Source of the DNA: Rhodanobacter denitrificans
Lineage (GTDB): Bacteria; Pseudomonadota; Gammaproteobacteria; Xanthomonadales; Rhodanobacteraceae
Length of the DNA stretch: 47,976 nucleotides
Direction: 5' to 3'
Assembly (NCBI GenBank): GCA_017848855.1
Contig: JAFIHF010000058.1
Span: forward strand, 1 to 47,976
This document shows, one piece after another, positions 26,210 to 35,659 of the stretch. A program made the position numbers and the translations under genes. Numbering within the stretch: the stretch's first letter is position 1; every line of letters starts with the position of its first letter. The notes under the pieces are model-generated. The model was given only the letters and a program-made list of their open reading frames with translations, was not told the DNA's origin and made no database searches.

Positions 26210-28099
26210 ATGTCGAAGCCCTGGACCGTGGCCGATGCCCGCCACACCTATGCCGTGGCCCACTGGGGCGACGGTTACGTCGATGTCGATGCCGCCGGCG
26301 GGATCGCGATACGCCCGCACGGCGCGCGCGGTCCTGCGCTGTCGCTGCCTGCGATCGTCGAGCGCGCGCGCGGCGAAGGCCTGCGCCTGCCGCTGCTGGT
26401 GCGCTTTCCCGACATCCTCGCCGACCGCCTCGCGCGGCTGCAGGCCGCGTTCGCCAAGGCCATCGCCGAGTGGCGCTACGCAGGCGGCTACACCGCGATC
26501 TATCCGATCAAGGTCAACCAGCAGCGCGGCGTGGCCGGCGAGCTGGTCGCCGCGGGCGCCGAAGGCTTCGGCCTCGAAGCCGGCTCCAAGCCCGAGCTGA
26601 TGGCGGTGCTGGCGATGGCGCGGCCCGGTTCCATCGTGATCTGCAACGGCTACAAGGACCGCGAATACATTCGCCTCGCGCTGATCGGCCGCAAGCTCGG
26701 CCTGCGCGTGCACATCGTGATCGAGAAGCTGTCCGAGCTGGACCACGTGTTCGCCGAGGCCAGGGCATTGGGCGTGGAGCCGCTGCTCGGCGTGCGCGTG
26801 CGCCTCGCTTCCATCGGTGCCGGCAAGTGGCAGAACACCGGCGGCGACAAGGGCAAGTTCGGCCTCTCGCCGGCGCAGGTGCTCACCCTGATCGAGCGGC
26901 TGGACGCCGCCGGCCTCAAGCACACGCTGAAGCTGCAGCACTTCCACATGGGCTCGCAGATCTCCAACGTGCGCGACATCGCCAACGGCATGCGCGAGGC
27001 CAGCCGCTACTTCGTCGAGCTGCGCCGGCTCGGCGTGCCGCTGGAGATCGTCGACGTGGGCGGCGGCCTCGGCGTGGACTACGAAGGCTCGCGCTCACGC
27101 AGCCACAATTCGATCAACTACTCGATCGAGCAGTACGCCGCCACCATCGTGCAGTCACTGGCCGAGGCGGTGGAGGCGGAAGGCCTCGCCGCGCCGCACA
27201 TCCTCACCGAAGCCGGCCGCGCGATGACCGCACACCACGCCGTGCTGGTGGTGAACGTGAGCGAGGTGGAGGAAGTGCCCGCCGGCGCGATCCCCGCGCC
27301 GCGCGCGGACGAGCCCGCGGTGCTGCGCCGCCTGCGCGAAGTGCACGCCGAGCTCGATGCGCGCCCCGCGCTGGAGCTGTTCCACGAGGCCCAGCACCAC
27401 CTCGGCGAGGGCCAGGCGCTGTACGCGCTGGGCCAGCTTCAGCTTGCCGACCGCGCGCGGCTGGACGAGCTGTACTACGCCATCGCGAACGCCGTGCGCA
27501 CGCGCCTGCTGCCCGGCGAGCGCTCGCATCGCGCGGTGCTGGACGAGCTGGACGAGAAGCTGGTCGACAAGTACTTCGTCAACTTCTCGGTGTTCGAGTC
27601 GGTGCCCGACATCTGGGCGATCGAGCAGATCTTCCCGATCGCGCCGATCGCGCGGCTGGACGAGGAACCCACGCGGCGCGGCGTGATCGTCGACCTCACC
27701 TGCGATTCGGACGGCCGCATCGACCACTACGTCGACGCCGAGGGCGTGGACGTCTCGCTGCCGCTGCACGCCTTGCGCGAGGGCGAGAGCTACCGGCTCG
27801 GCATCTTCATGGTCGGCGCCTACCAGGAGACGCTGGGCGACATCCACAACCTGTTCGGCGACACCGACGCGTTGAACGTGCGCGTGGACGGCGACGGCTA
27901 CGTGTTCGCGCACAAGCGCCGCGGCGACACCACCGACCTGATGCTGGACTACGTGGGCTACGACCTGGCCGCGCTGCGCGCCAGCTATCGCGAGCGCATC
28001 GCGGCGGCGGGGATGGCGGGGGAGGTGGCGGAGCAGGTGTATCGCACGCTGGATGCGGGGTTGGTGGCCTATACGTATCTCGCCGAGGATGCTGGCTGA
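26210..28099 (+). CDS. speA: Biosynthetic arginine decarboxylase
   Basis: The 629-residue PLP enzyme converts arginine to agmatine, the first step of the agmatine route to putrescine. The PLP lysine is in AIYPIKVNQQRG (~99). Other family segments are IVICNGYKDREYIRLALIGRKLG (~142), LKLQHFHMGSQISNVRDI (~240), VDVGGGLGVDYEGS (~282) and ETLGDIHNLFGDTDAL (~540). The length fits SpeA (~630-660). ATG 26210 is preceded by AAAAGGAG; the open frame upstream is the leader. It is divergent from speE, giving a polyamine pair. Confidence 0.95.
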   Translation: MSKPWTVADARHTYAVAHWGDGYVDVDAAGGIAIRPHGARGPALSLPAIVERARGEGLRLPLLVRFPDILADRLARLQAAFAKAIAEWRYAGGYTAIYPIKVNQQRGVAGELVAAGAEGFGLEAGSKPELMAVLAMARPGSIVICNGYKDREYIRLALIGRKLGLRVHIVIEKLSELDHVFAEARALGVEPLLGVRVRLASIGAGKWQNTGGDKGKFGLSPAQVLTLIERLDAAGLKHTLKLQHFHMGSQISNVRDIANGMREASRYFVELRRLGVPLEIVDVGGGLGVDYEGSRSRSHNSINYSIEQYAATIVQSLAEAVEAEGLAAPHILTEAGRAMTAHHAVLVVNVSEVEEVPAGAIPAPRADEPAVLRRLREVHAELDARPALELFHEAQHHLGEGQALYALGQLQLADRARLDELYYAIANAVRTRLLPGERSHRAVLDELDEKLVDKYFVNFSVFESVPDIWAIEQIFPIAPIARLDEEPTRRGVIVDLTCDSDGRIDHYVDAEGVDVSLPLHALREGESYRLGIFMVGAYQETLGDIHNLFGDTDALNVRVDGDGYVFAHKRRGDTTDLMLDYVGYDLAALRASYRERIAAAGMAGEVAEQVYRTLDAGLVAYTYLAEDAG

Positions 28100-28110
28100 G
28101 TTGCCTTCTT

Positions 28111-28131
28111 CCTCTCCCCGTTGGGGAGAGG
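28111..28131 (+). repeat. Hairpin CCTCTCCCC/GGGGAGAGG after speA
   Basis: Nine-base perfect arms around GTT, 11 bp past the speA stop. It has no T-run. It could protect or end the speA transcript, but it is also a common intergenic repeat type; a relative of it (CCCTCTCCCAC/GTGGGAGAGGG) sits at 28909-28932. Confidence 0.6.
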
Positions 28132-28213
28132 ATCGGGGTGAGGAGTGGGCGCTCGCGAGAACCTTCCACTTTCGCAGTTGGGCTCGCCTGCGGCGGGCTT
28201 TCGGACGCCTGCC

Positions 28214-28295
28214 GCAAGGAACGAAGCGGTTTCGTGCGCCTGCCGGCGCCCGAGTTACTTCTCCTTTGCTTGTCCAAAGGAGAAGTAACCAAGAG
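28214..28295 (+). repeat. Hairpin-bearing intergenic repeat, copy A
   Basis: It contains a 15-bp perfect stem (28254-28268 with 28275-28289, loop CTTGTC), preceded by ~40 bp also shared with copy B. Copy B (28794-28873) is inverted relative to it, ~580 bp away. Stem bases that differ between the copies differ on both arms, keeping the pairing intact. Confidence 0.85.
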
Positions 28296-28610
<315 letters not shown>

Positions 28611-28793
28611 AGCCCTCCCCTGCACGCAGGGGAGGGAGACACAACGCCAGGCGGCGAAGCACCACGAAGCTTTGTTCCTCAGTTTCCAGATACGTCGCGG
28701 GGTGGCCGCTGTAGGGCGACGTGTCGACGAGCGTTGGTCCAATCTCCTCGACATGGCGGGCTTGTAGGGTCGGCGGATTGAACCAGGCCATTT

Positions 28794-28873
28794 CTCTTGG
28801 TTCCTTCTCTTTGGGCCAGCAAAGAGAAGGAACTCGGGCGCCGGCAGGCGACCGAAACCGCTTTGTTCCTTGC
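28794..28873 (-). repeat. Hairpin-bearing intergenic repeat, copy B (inverted)
   Basis: Reverse-complemented, it aligns with copy A over ~80 bp. Its stem is 14 bp (28800-28813 with 28820-28833, loop GGCCAG), one base pair shorter than copy A. It ends ~180 bp before the bdhA start. Confidence 0.85.
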
Positions 28874-28908
28874 GGAAGCGCGAGAGGGAAGAGCCCCTCT
28901 CCCCCGAC

Positions 28909-28932
28909 CCCTCTCCCACAAGTGGGAGAGGG
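28909..28932 (+). repeat. Hairpin CCCTCTCCCAC/GTGGGAGAGGG
   Basis: A perfect 11-bp stem with a 2-bp centre, upstream of bdhA. It is related to the hairpin at 28111-28131 and belongs to a very common intergenic repeat type. Confidence 0.7.
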
Positions 28933-29054
28933 AAGGCGCATCGCCGCGAAGACAGCCACCCTCGCGGGATAGAGCGGCTTGCACCAAAGCCCGATGGCGC
29001 CACCCCGCACCCCGCCTACAATGCAGGCTCCCCCCACCACGGAGTTTCCCGCTC

Positions 29055-29840
29055 ATGAGCAGTCTCGAAGGCAAGGTGGCGTTGATCACCGGCGCGGCCA
29101 GCGGTCTCGGCAAGGCGATCGCGGAGCTGTACGCGAAGCACGGTGCGGCGGTGGCGATCTGCGACATCAACCAGCAGGCGGCCGACGCAGTCGCAGCCGA
29201 GATCAACGCCGCGGGCGGCAAGGCGATCGGCATCGCGATGGACGTCAGCGACGAGGCGGCGGTGGATGCGGGTACCGACAAGGTGGTGGCGGCCTTCGGC
29301 GCGCTGGACATCCTGATCTCCAACGCCGGCGTGCAGATCATCAACCCGATCGAGCAGTTCAGCTATGCCGACTGGAAGAAGATGCTGGCGATCCACCTCG
29401 ACGGCGGCTTCCTCACCACCAAGGCGGCGCTGAAGCACATGTACCAGGGCGACCGCGGCGGCATCGTGATCTACATGGGCTCGGTGCATTCGCATGAGGC
29501 GTCGAAGCTGAAATCCGCCTACGTTGCCGCCAAGCACGGCCTGCTCGGCCTCGCCCGCACGTTGGCGAAGGAAGGCGCGCCGCACAACGTGCGTTCGCAC
29601 GTAATCTGCCCCGGTTTCGTGCGCACGCCGCTGGTGGAGAAGCAGATTCCCGAACAGGCGAAGGAGCTGGGCATCAGCGAGGCGGAGGTGGTGAAGAACG
29701 TGATGCTGAAGGACACCGTGGACGGCGTGTTCACCACGGTCGACGATATCGCGCAGACTGCGCTCTACCTGGCCACGTTCCCGTCCGCCGCGCTGACCGG
29801 GCAGAGCATCGTGGTCAGCCACGGCTGGTGCATGCAGTAG
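29055..29840 (+). CDS. bdhA: 3-hydroxybutyrate dehydrogenase (SDR family)
   Basis: The 261-residue short-chain dehydrogenase has [17 protein letters not shown] (~8, TGxxxGxG cofactor site) and ICDIN (~36, acidic residue favouring NAD+). ISNAGVQ (~94), a serine in YMGSVHS (~143) and YVAAK (~156) complete the active site. The C-terminus [11 protein letters not shown] and the [16 protein letters not shown] segment fit D-3-hydroxybutyrate dehydrogenases, which interconvert 3-hydroxybutyrate and acetoacetate. I chose ATG 29055; the frame is open upstream through repeats. The downstream patatin gene overlaps its end, which suggests a joint role in polyhydroxybutyrate or ketone-body metabolism. Confidence 0.9.
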   Translation: MSSLEGKVALITGAASGLGKAIAELYAKHGAAVAICDINQQAADAVAAEINAAGGKAIGIAMDVSDEAAVDAGTDKVVAAFGALDILISNAGVQIINPIEQFSYADWKKMLAIHLDGGFLTTKAALKHMYQGDRGGIVIYMGSVHSHEASKLKSAYVAAKHGLLGLARTLAKEGAPHNVRSHVICPGFVRTPLVEKQIPEQAKELGISEAEVVKNVMLKDTVDGVFTTVDDIAQTALYLATFPSAALTGQSIVVSHGWCMQ

Positions 29841-31027
29841 TGGCGGCCGCCGACGATGCGGCGGGCTCGCTGGCCGCGGCGGTAGCGCGCGACTACCGCA
29901 CCGTCGCCCTGGTGCTGCAGGGCGGCGGCGCGCTGGGCGCCTACCAGGCCGGCGTGTTCGAGGCGCTGGCCGAAGCCGGCCTGCAGCCCGACCGGCTGGC
30001 CGGCATTTCGATCGGCGCGCTGAACGCGGCGATCATCGCCGGCAACGCGCCCGCGCGGCGGGTGGAACGGCTGCGCGAGTTCTGGGAGACGATCTGCCGC
30101 CCGCCGCTGTTGCCGGCCACGCCGGTGCCGCCGGGGTTCGACGCCGTGGCGTGGCCCACGCCATGGCTCAACGGGCTGAGCGGGCTGGCCGCCTGGCGCG
30201 CGCTGACCGAGGGCCAGGCCGGCTTCTTCCGTCCGCGCCTGCCGCCGCCGCTTGCGGGGCCGCTCGCCGCCACGCCGGACCGCGTGAGCTGGTACGACAC
30301 TGCGCCGCTGCGCGCCACGCTGGAGCGGCTGGTCGATTTCGACCGGCTCAACGACCCGCGCACGATGCGGGTGGCGGTGGGCGCGGTGAACGTGCGCAGC
30401 GGCAACTTCGCGTACTTCGACAATCGCCGGCAGCGCCTGCGGCCCGAGCACTTCATGGCCTCCGGCGCGCTGCCGCCGGGCTTTCCCGCGGTGGAGATCG
30501 ACGGCGAGTTCTACTGGGACGGCGGCATGGTTTCCAACACCCCGTTGTACGAGGTGCTGAGCGAACGCCCCGGTTGCGACACGCTGGTGTTCCAGGTCGA
30601 CCTGTGGAGCGCCCGCGGCACGCTGCCGCGCGATCTCGCCGACGTGGCCGAGCGCAGCAAGGAGATCCAGTACTCCAGCCGCACCCGGCTGGTCACCGAG
30701 TTCATGCGCCGCACGCAGGAACACCGCCAGCTGCTGCACGACGTGATGGCGCTGGTGCCGGCCGAGCGCCGCGACGACCCGGCCTACCGCCGCGCCGAGG
30801 CGCGTTCGGCCGCGGCGCTGACCAACGTGATCCACCTGATCTACCAGGACCGGCCGCACGAAGGCCATTTCAAGGACTACGAATTCAGCGCCACCAGCAT
30901 GCGCAGCCACTGGCAGAGCGGGCTGGACGACATGCGCCACACGCTGGCGCACCCGTCGTGGCTGGCCGCGCCGGACCCGGGGCATCCCTTCGCGACCCAC
31001 GACGTGCACCGCGGCGACGGCGGCTGA
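29840..31027 (+). CDS. Patatin-like phospholipase/esterase (with DUF3734-type C-terminus)
   Basis: The ~395-residue serine hydrolase has the patatin oxyanion loop VLQGGGALGAYQAGVFEAL (~20) and the nucleophile motif GISIGALNAA (~52). The dyad aspartate is in DGGMVSNTPLYEV (~230). The C-terminal part (DYEFSATSMRSHWQSGLDDM) matches the extra domain of the DUF3734-type subgroup. It hydrolyses acyl esters; the substrate (phospholipid, PHB oligomer or acyl-CoA) is open. A GTG at 29840 overlaps the bdhA stop (TAGTG); an in-frame GTG at 29828 is an alternative. Neither has a strong ribosome site, suggesting translational coupling to bdhA. Confidence 0.88.
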   Translation: MAAADDAAGSLAAAVARDYRTVALVLQGGGALGAYQAGVFEALAEAGLQPDRLAGISIGALNAAIIAGNAPARRVERLREFWETICRPPLLPATPVPPGFDAVAWPTPWLNGLSGLAAWRALTEGQAGFFRPRLPPPLAGPLAATPDRVSWYDTAPLRATLERLVDFDRLNDPRTMRVAVGAVNVRSGNFAYFDNRRQRLRPEHFMASGALPPGFPAVEIDGEFYWDGGMVSNTPLYEVLSERPGCDTLVFQVDLWSARGTLPRDLADVAERSKEIQYSSRTRLVTEFMRRTQEHRQLLHDVMALVPAERRDDPAYRRAEARSAAALTNVIHLIYQDRPHEGHFKDYEFSATSMRSHWQSGLDDMRHTLAHPSWLAAPDPGHPFATHDVHRGDGG

Positions 31028-31063
31028 AAATCCCTCGGGATGCGCCGCGCCGGTGTTGCCCCC

Positions 31064-31819
31064 TCAGCGGTCCCGCGCGACCTGCAGCCCCGCCGCCGAC
31101 TGGCTGGTCGGCATGATCTCGAGGCGGTTGATGTTGAGGTGCGGCGGCAGGTTCGCGATCCACCAGATCGCCTCGGCGATGTCGCCGGCGGTGATCGGGT
31201 GGGCGCCGGCGTAGAGCTGGTCGGAGGCGGCCTGGTCGCCGCCGGTGCGCACCAGGGTGAACTCGGTCTCGGCCATGCCTGGCTCGATCGAGCTGACGCG
31301 CACGCCGGTGCCGTGCAGGTCCACGCGCAGGTTGTGCGAGAACTGGGTGACGAAGGCCTTGGTGCCGCCGTAGACGTTGCCGCCGCGGTAGGGGTAGCTG
31401 CCCGCGATCGAACTGATATTGACGATCGCGCCGCGGCGTTCGATCAGCCGCGGCAGCAGCAGATGCGTGATCGTCGCCAGCGCGGTGACGTTGGTGTCGA
31501 TCATCTGCCGCCACTGCGCGAGGTCGGCCTGCTGCGCCGGCGCGGTGCCCAGCGCAAGGCCGGCGTTGTTCACCAAGAGGTCGATGCCGGCGAACGCCGG
31601 CGGCAGCGTGTCGATGGCGGCGCGCAGCGCGGCCTCGTCGCGGATGTCGAAGGCGCACGCGTGCACCTGGTCGGCGCCGTAGGCGTCCACCAGCTTCTGC
31701 AGGCGCTCGGCGCGGCGGCCGCTGGCGATCACCCGCCAGCCGCCGGCCACGAAGCGTTCCACGGCGGCGGCGCCGAAGCCGGAGGTGGCGCCGGTGATCC
31801 AGGCGGTCTTGGTGGTCAT
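31064..31819 (-). CDS. SDR-family oxidoreductase (YdfG-like)
   Basis: The 251-residue enzyme has AWITGATSGFGAAAVERF (~6) and IASGRRAERL (~30, arginines favouring NADP+). NNAGLALG (~87), NISSIAGSYPYRGGNVYGGTKAF (~138, catalytic Ser, Tyr and Lys) and IEPGMAETEF (~184) complete it. The pattern matches NADP-dependent 3-hydroxy acid or serine dehydrogenases of the YdfG group. It is 7 bp downstream of the SPOR-domain gene on the same strand and so last of an argS-SPOR-SDR run. It converges on the patatin gene. Confidence 0.9.
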   Translation of the reverse strand: MTTKTAWITGATSGFGAAAVERFVAGGWRVIASGRRAERLQKLVDAYGADQVHACAFDIRDEAALRAAIDTLPPAFAGIDLLVNNAGLALGTAPAQQADLAQWRQMIDTNVTALATITHLLLPRLIERRGAIVNISSIAGSYPYRGGNVYGGTKAFVTQFSHNLRVDLHGTGVRVSSIEPGMAETEFTLVRTGGDQAASDQLYAGAHPITAGDIAEAIWWIANLPPHLNINRLEIMPTSQSAAGLQVARDR

Positions 31820-31826
31820 GGCGGGC

Positions 31827-32531
31827 CTACTTGCCTTCCTTCAATGCGATCGAGCTGATGCCGGCGCCGGCGAGGCGCTGCTTGGTCGCCTCCAGCGCGC
31901 TGGCGGTGGGGAACGGCCCCAGCCGCACGCGGTGGAAGGTCTGGCCGTTGATGGTGACGGTCTGCACGTTGGCCACGAAGCCCTGCATCGCCAGCTGGGC
32001 CTTGGTGGCTTCGGCCTTGCCGGCGTCGGGGAAGGCGCCGATCTGCAGCAGATAGCCGCTGCCGGCCGCGGGTTTCGGCACCGCGGCGGGGGGCGCGGCC
32101 TCCACGTTCTGGGTGGCCACCGGCGCATTGCCGGGTGCCGTCGGCGGCGGAACGGGTGCGGCGGCCGGCGCGGGGTTCGCCGTGGCGGCGGCCTGCTGCT
32201 TCTGCTCGGCCTTGGCCTGCGCGCTGATCTCGGCGTCGGGGATGCGCACTTCCTTCTCCGACAGCACGGAGTAGAAGTCGAACTGCGGCTTCTTCGGCGC
32301 GCTCTCGGCGCTGCCCGGCGCCACCGCGCCGGTCTCGCCGGGCGTTTCGGCGGTGGCCTGCGGATTGGCCTGCGGGCCGGTCTTGGCCGACATCGGCACC
32401 AGCGAGTGGCGCATCAGGAAGGCCACCGCCACCGCGCCGATCAGCACGCCGACGAGGATGCCGGCCCAGGCCGGGAAGCCGCCGCTGTTGTTGCGGACCG
32501 CCTGCCGGCCCTTGCCTTTGCGTGCTGCCAT
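31827..32531 (-). CDS. SPOR-domain cell-division-type protein
   Basis: The 234-residue bitopic inner-membrane protein has a basic cytoplasmic start ([12 protein letters not shown]), one transmembrane helix (WAGILVGVLIGAVAVAFLM, ~21-39) and a Pro/Ala-rich periplasmic linker. The SPOR domain lies at ~155-234: YLLQIGAFPDAGKAEATKAQ, then FHRVRLGPFPTASALEATKQ. SPOR domains bind denuded septal glycan. FtsN has the same layout, and its gene often sits after argS, so this is an FtsN-like candidate. ATG overlaps the argS stop (TGATG), consistent with co-translation. Confidence 0.85.
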   Translation of the reverse strand: MAARKGKGRQAVRNNSGGFPAWAGILVGVLIGAVAVAFLMRHSLVPMSAKTGPQANPQATAETPGETGAVAPGSAESAPKKPQFDFYSVLSEKEVRIPDAEISAQAKAEQKQQAAATANPAPAAAPVPPPTAPGNAPVATQNVEAAPPAAVPKPAAGSGYLLQIGAFPDAGKAEATKAQLAMQGFVANVQTVTINGQTFHRVRLGPFPTASALEATKQRLAGAGISSIALKEGK

Positions 32532-34219
32532 CACATGCTCTCCGGGGCGCTGAGGCCCAGCAGGTCGAGGCCGTTGCGCAGCACCTGCCGGGTCGCCACC
32601 ACGAGGGCGAGGCGGGCGTCGCGCAGGTCCTTGTCGTCGACCAGGAACTGGTACGAGTTGTAGTAGGTGTGGAACGCGTTCGCCAGCTCGCGCAGCCACA
32701 CGGCAAGCAGGTGCGGCTCCAGGTTCGTCGCCGCCGCTTCCACCACTTCAGGGTAGCGCGACAGCTCGGTGAGCAGGATCTGCTCGTGCTCGTTGTCCAG
32801 CCGCGCGACTTGCCTGAGCCCATTGTCCTGATCGAACGTGAACCCTTTCTCGCCGGCCTGGCGCAGCACCGAGCAGACGCGGGCGTGCGCGTACTGGATG
32901 TAGTAGACCGGGTTGTCGTTGGTCTGCGAGCGGGCCAGGTCGATGTCGAACACCAGCTGCGAATCGCCCTTGCGCGAGATCAGGAAGTAGCGCGTGGCGT
33001 CGCGGCCCACCTCGTCGATCAGGTCGCGCAGGGTGACGTAGCTGCCGGCGCGCTTGGAGATCTTCACCTCCTCGCCGCCGCGCATCACGGTGACCATCTG
33101 GTGCAGCACGTAGTCGGGGTAACCCTTGGGGATGCCGCAGTCCAGCGCCTGCAGGCCGGCCTTCACGCGGGCCAGCGAACCGTGGTGGTCCGAGCCCAGC
33201 TCGGTGATCGCCTTCTCGTAGCCGCGCTGCCACTTGCTGAGGTGGTAGGCCACGTCCGGCACGAAATACGTGTAGGTGCCGTCGGACTTGCGCATCACGC
33301 GGTCCTTGTCGTCGCCGAAGTCGGTGGTGCGCAGCCACAGCGCGCCGCCTTCCTCGTAGGTGTGGCCGTGGGCGATCAGCTCGCGCACGGTCTCCTCCAC
33401 CTTGCCGTCGGCGTACAGCGAGGACTCCAGGAAATACACGTCGAAGGCCACGCCGAAGGCCTTGAGGTCCAGGTCCTGCTCGCGGCGCAGGCTGGCCACC
33501 GCGAAGGCGCGGATCGCGTCGAGATCCTCCACGTCCTTCGCGCCGGTGACGGTGTGGCCTTCCACGGTGACGCTGTCGCCGGCGAGATAGGCGCGGGCCA
33601 CGTCGGCGATGTAGTCGCCGCGGTAGCCGTCCTCCGGCCAGCCGGCGTCGCCGGGGGCGAGGCCGCGCGCACGCGCCTGCACCGAGATCGCGAGGTTCGC
33701 GATCTGCACGCCGGCGTCGTTGTAGTAGAACTCGCGCTTCACGTTCCAGCCGCTGGCTGCCAGCAGGCGGCTCAGGCAGTCGCCGATCGCTGCGCCGCGG
33801 CCGTGGCCCACATGCAGCGGCCCGGTGGGGTTGGCCGAGACGAACTCCACGCCCACCGTGCGGCCCGCGCCCAGCGCGTTGCGGCCGTAGCCCGCGCCCT
33901 GTTCGAGGATGCGGCGCACCTGCGCTTGGCTGGCGTCGGCGGCGAGGAAGAAGTTGATGAAGCCGGGGCCGGCGATCTCCACCTTGGCCAGGGTGTCGCT
34001 GGCCGGCAGCGCCGCGACCAGCTTCTCGGCCAGCTCGCGCGGCTTGGCCCTAGCGGGTTTGGCCAGCAGCATCGCGGCGTTGCAGGCGAAATCGCCGTGC
34101 TCGCGGCTGCGCGTGCGCTCGATCACGAAGTCGGGAATGGCGAGGTCGACAGGCAGGCTGCCCTGGCCTTGCAGGCCGTGGATGGCTTCGAGGACGAGTT
34201 CGTGCAGCTGAGATTTCAC
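32531..34219 (-). CDS. argS: Arginyl-tRNA synthetase
   Basis: The 562-residue class Ia synthetase has the N-terminal Add-1 domain ([16 protein letters not shown]) and the HIGH-type motif [20 protein letters not shown] (~127). A KMSKS-type VKISKRAG (~385) lies in [20 protein letters not shown], and the helical anticodon domain includes [20 protein letters not shown]. The start is GTG 34219, without a strong ribosome site. It is first of a run with the SPOR and SDR genes. Confidence 0.96.
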   Translation of the reverse strand: MKSQLHELVLEAIHGLQGQGSLPVDLAIPDFVIERTRSREHGDFACNAAMLLAKPARAKPRELAEKLVAALPASDTLAKVEIAGPGFINFFLAADASQAQVRRILEQGAGYGRNALGAGRTVGVEFVSANPTGPLHVGHGRGAAIGDCLSRLLAASGWNVKREFYYNDAGVQIANLAISVQARARGLAPGDAGWPEDGYRGDYIADVARAYLAGDSVTVEGHTVTGAKDVEDLDAIRAFAVASLRREQDLDLKAFGVAFDVYFLESSLYADGKVEETVRELIAHGHTYEEGGALWLRTTDFGDDKDRVMRKSDGTYTYFVPDVAYHLSKWQRGYEKAITELGSDHHGSLARVKAGLQALDCGIPKGYPDYVLHQMVTVMRGGEEVKISKRAGSYVTLRDLIDEVGRDATRYFLISRKGDSQLVFDIDLARSQTNDNPVYYIQYAHARVCSVLRQAGEKGFTFDQDNGLRQVARLDNEHEQILLTELSRYPEVVEAAATNLEPHLLAVWLRELANAFHTYYNSYQFLVDDKDLRDARLALVVATRQVLRNGLDLLGLSAPESM

Positions 34220-34651
34220 GGGCGCGGCGATTCCGGAATGGAACCGACAATCCTAGCAGACCGCCCGCACCGGACGACCGCTGCCGTGCCGGCATCGTGG
34301 CCGGCATGCTGCGGCGCGGCGTGCCGCCTGTGGATAAGTCTGTGGGGAAAGCGGAGTCCCGGGCGGCCGCCCCGGCGTGGAATGCGCCGGGGCGCCGTCA
34401 TCGAGAGAAAATATCCATATGGAACAGACATATACGATGCATGCTTGAAGTCGTGCTTGCGCTGGGTCCTGCAAGTGCCGGCTGTGGGCTTTTGTGCATA
34501 ACTGACGGCCGTTTGGCGCGCATCGCTGCGGTGCGGGATCGTCATCACCCTGTCATGCGGCAGCGCCACACTGACTGCGTGCCGGTGGTGACTCCCCTCC
34601 CTGTCCGGCACCCGGAGACGCCGCTCTCTCCTCTCCCCCGAATCGGCAACC

Positions 34652-34681
34652 ACGGCGCGGCTCATCCCGCGCCGTTTTTTT
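34652..34681 (+). terminator. Intrinsic terminator without an annotated gene upstream
   Basis: ACGGCGCGG (34652-34660) and CCGCGCCGT (34667-34675) form a 9-bp perfect stem, loop CTCATC, followed by seven Ts on the + strand. The flanking genes argS and radC both run on the minus strand, so this + strand terminator must belong to an unannotated transcript in ~34400-34650. Confidence 0.85.
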
Positions 34682-34682
34682 G

Positions 34683-34887
34683 TTTGAGGAGTGCGGCCAT
34701 GGATGGCCGCCCGTGTGATCCTCGCGATCAAGGATGATCGCAAAGTACCGTTTGAAGAGTGCGGCCATGGACGGCCGCCCATTTGATCTTCGCGATCAAG
34801 GACGAGCGCAAAAGTACCGTTTGAAGAGTGCGGCCATGGACGGCCACCCGTTCGATCTTCGCGATCAACGACGAGCGCAAAAGTATC
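34683..34887 (+). repeat. Three tandem copies of a 68-69 bp repeat
   Basis: Units begin TTTGA(A/G)GAGTGCGGCCATGG at 34683, 34751 and 34820. Unit 1 is 68 bp and most diverged, unit 2 is 69 bp, and unit 3 is interrupted near 34887, five bases from the radC stop. Each unit contains a palindrome around CCATGG (GCGGCCATGGATGGCCGC in unit 1) and a GATC-TTCGC-GATC motif. Units 2 and 3 are in phase (23 codons) in a frame reading MDGRPFDLRDQGRAQKYRLK, but no start signal supports translation. Confidence 0.9.
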
Positions 34888-34891
34888 CCGA

Positions 34892-35563
34892 TCAAAGCAG
34901 GCCGCGCGCCGCCATCGACACCGGCGCGCCGTGGCCGATCACGAGGTGATCCAGCACGCGCACGCCGACCAGCTGCAGGGCCTCGCGCAGTTCGCGGGTG
35001 ATCGCGCGGTCGGCGGCGCTGGGTTCGGCCACGCCGCTCGGGTGGTTGTGGGCGAAGATCACCGCGCAGGCGTTGTGCTGCAGGCAGGCGCGCACCACTT
35101 CGCGCGGGTGCACGCTGGCGCCGTCCACCGTGCCGCGGAACAGTTCCTCGAACGCCAGCACGCGGTGGCGGTTGTCGAGATACAGACAGCCGAACACTTC
35201 GTAGGGCAGGTGGCGCAGGCGCGCGTTGAGGTAGTCGCCGCTGTCGCGCGGGTTGCCCAGCGCGGGCGCCTCGCGCAGCTGTTCGGCGAGGCTGCGCCGG
35301 GCCAGTTCCAGCGCGGCGGCGATGCGCGCGCGCTTGGCCGGGCCGAGGCCCGCGGTGCGCACCGAGTGGTCGGGCCGGCCGAGCAGGGCGCCGAGGCTGC
35401 CCGCGTTCAGCAGCAGCTCGCGGCCCAGCGCGATCGCGTCCTTGCCGCGCACGCCGCTGCCCAAGAGCACGGCCAGCAGTTCGGCGTCGGACAGCGCGCC
35501 GCTGCCGCGGGCCAGCAGTTTCTCGCGGGGACGTTCGCCTTCGGGCCAGTCGCGGATGCTCAT
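34892..35563 (-). CDS. radC: RadC-type JAB/MPN protein
   Basis: The 223-residue protein has an N-terminal helix-hairpin-helix-like part ([34 protein letters not shown]) and a JAB1/MPN metalloprotease-type domain. The zinc motif is [15 protein letters not shown] (~175, HxHx10D), preceded by the glutamate in [11 protein letters not shown]. Despite the name, a DNA-repair role is not well supported in the family; the biochemical function is uncertain. It is divergent from coaBC with a 96-bp shared upstream region. The tandem repeats begin right after its stop. Confidence 0.93.
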   Translation of the reverse strand: MSIRDWPEGERPREKLLARGSGALSDAELLAVLLGSGVRGKDAIALGRELLLNAGSLGALLGRPDHSVRTAGLGPAKRARIAAALELARRSLAEQLREAPALGNPRDSGDYLNARLRHLPYEVFGCLYLDNRHRVLAFEELFRGTVDGASVHPREVVRACLQHNACAVIFAHNHPSGVAEPSAADRAITRELREALQLVGVRVLDHLVIGHGAPVSMAARGLL

Positions 35564-35659
35564 GCCCGCAGCGTGCCGGCCGGAGCGCGACGCGGGCAGC
35601 AGTCGCGCGGCACGATTCCGGTAAGCTAGCCGCCTGCCCGCACGTCAGGCCCGCCCTAC

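Noticed and set aside
34683-34887. CRISPR array
   Set aside because: Three contiguous ~69-bp units with no distinct spacers; these are tandem repeats, not repeat-spacer units, and no cas genes are present.
34734-34949. 71-codon ORF over the tandem repeats as a real gene
   Set aside because: No ribosome site; it runs into the radC 3' end antisense, and similarity is only between its own repeats.
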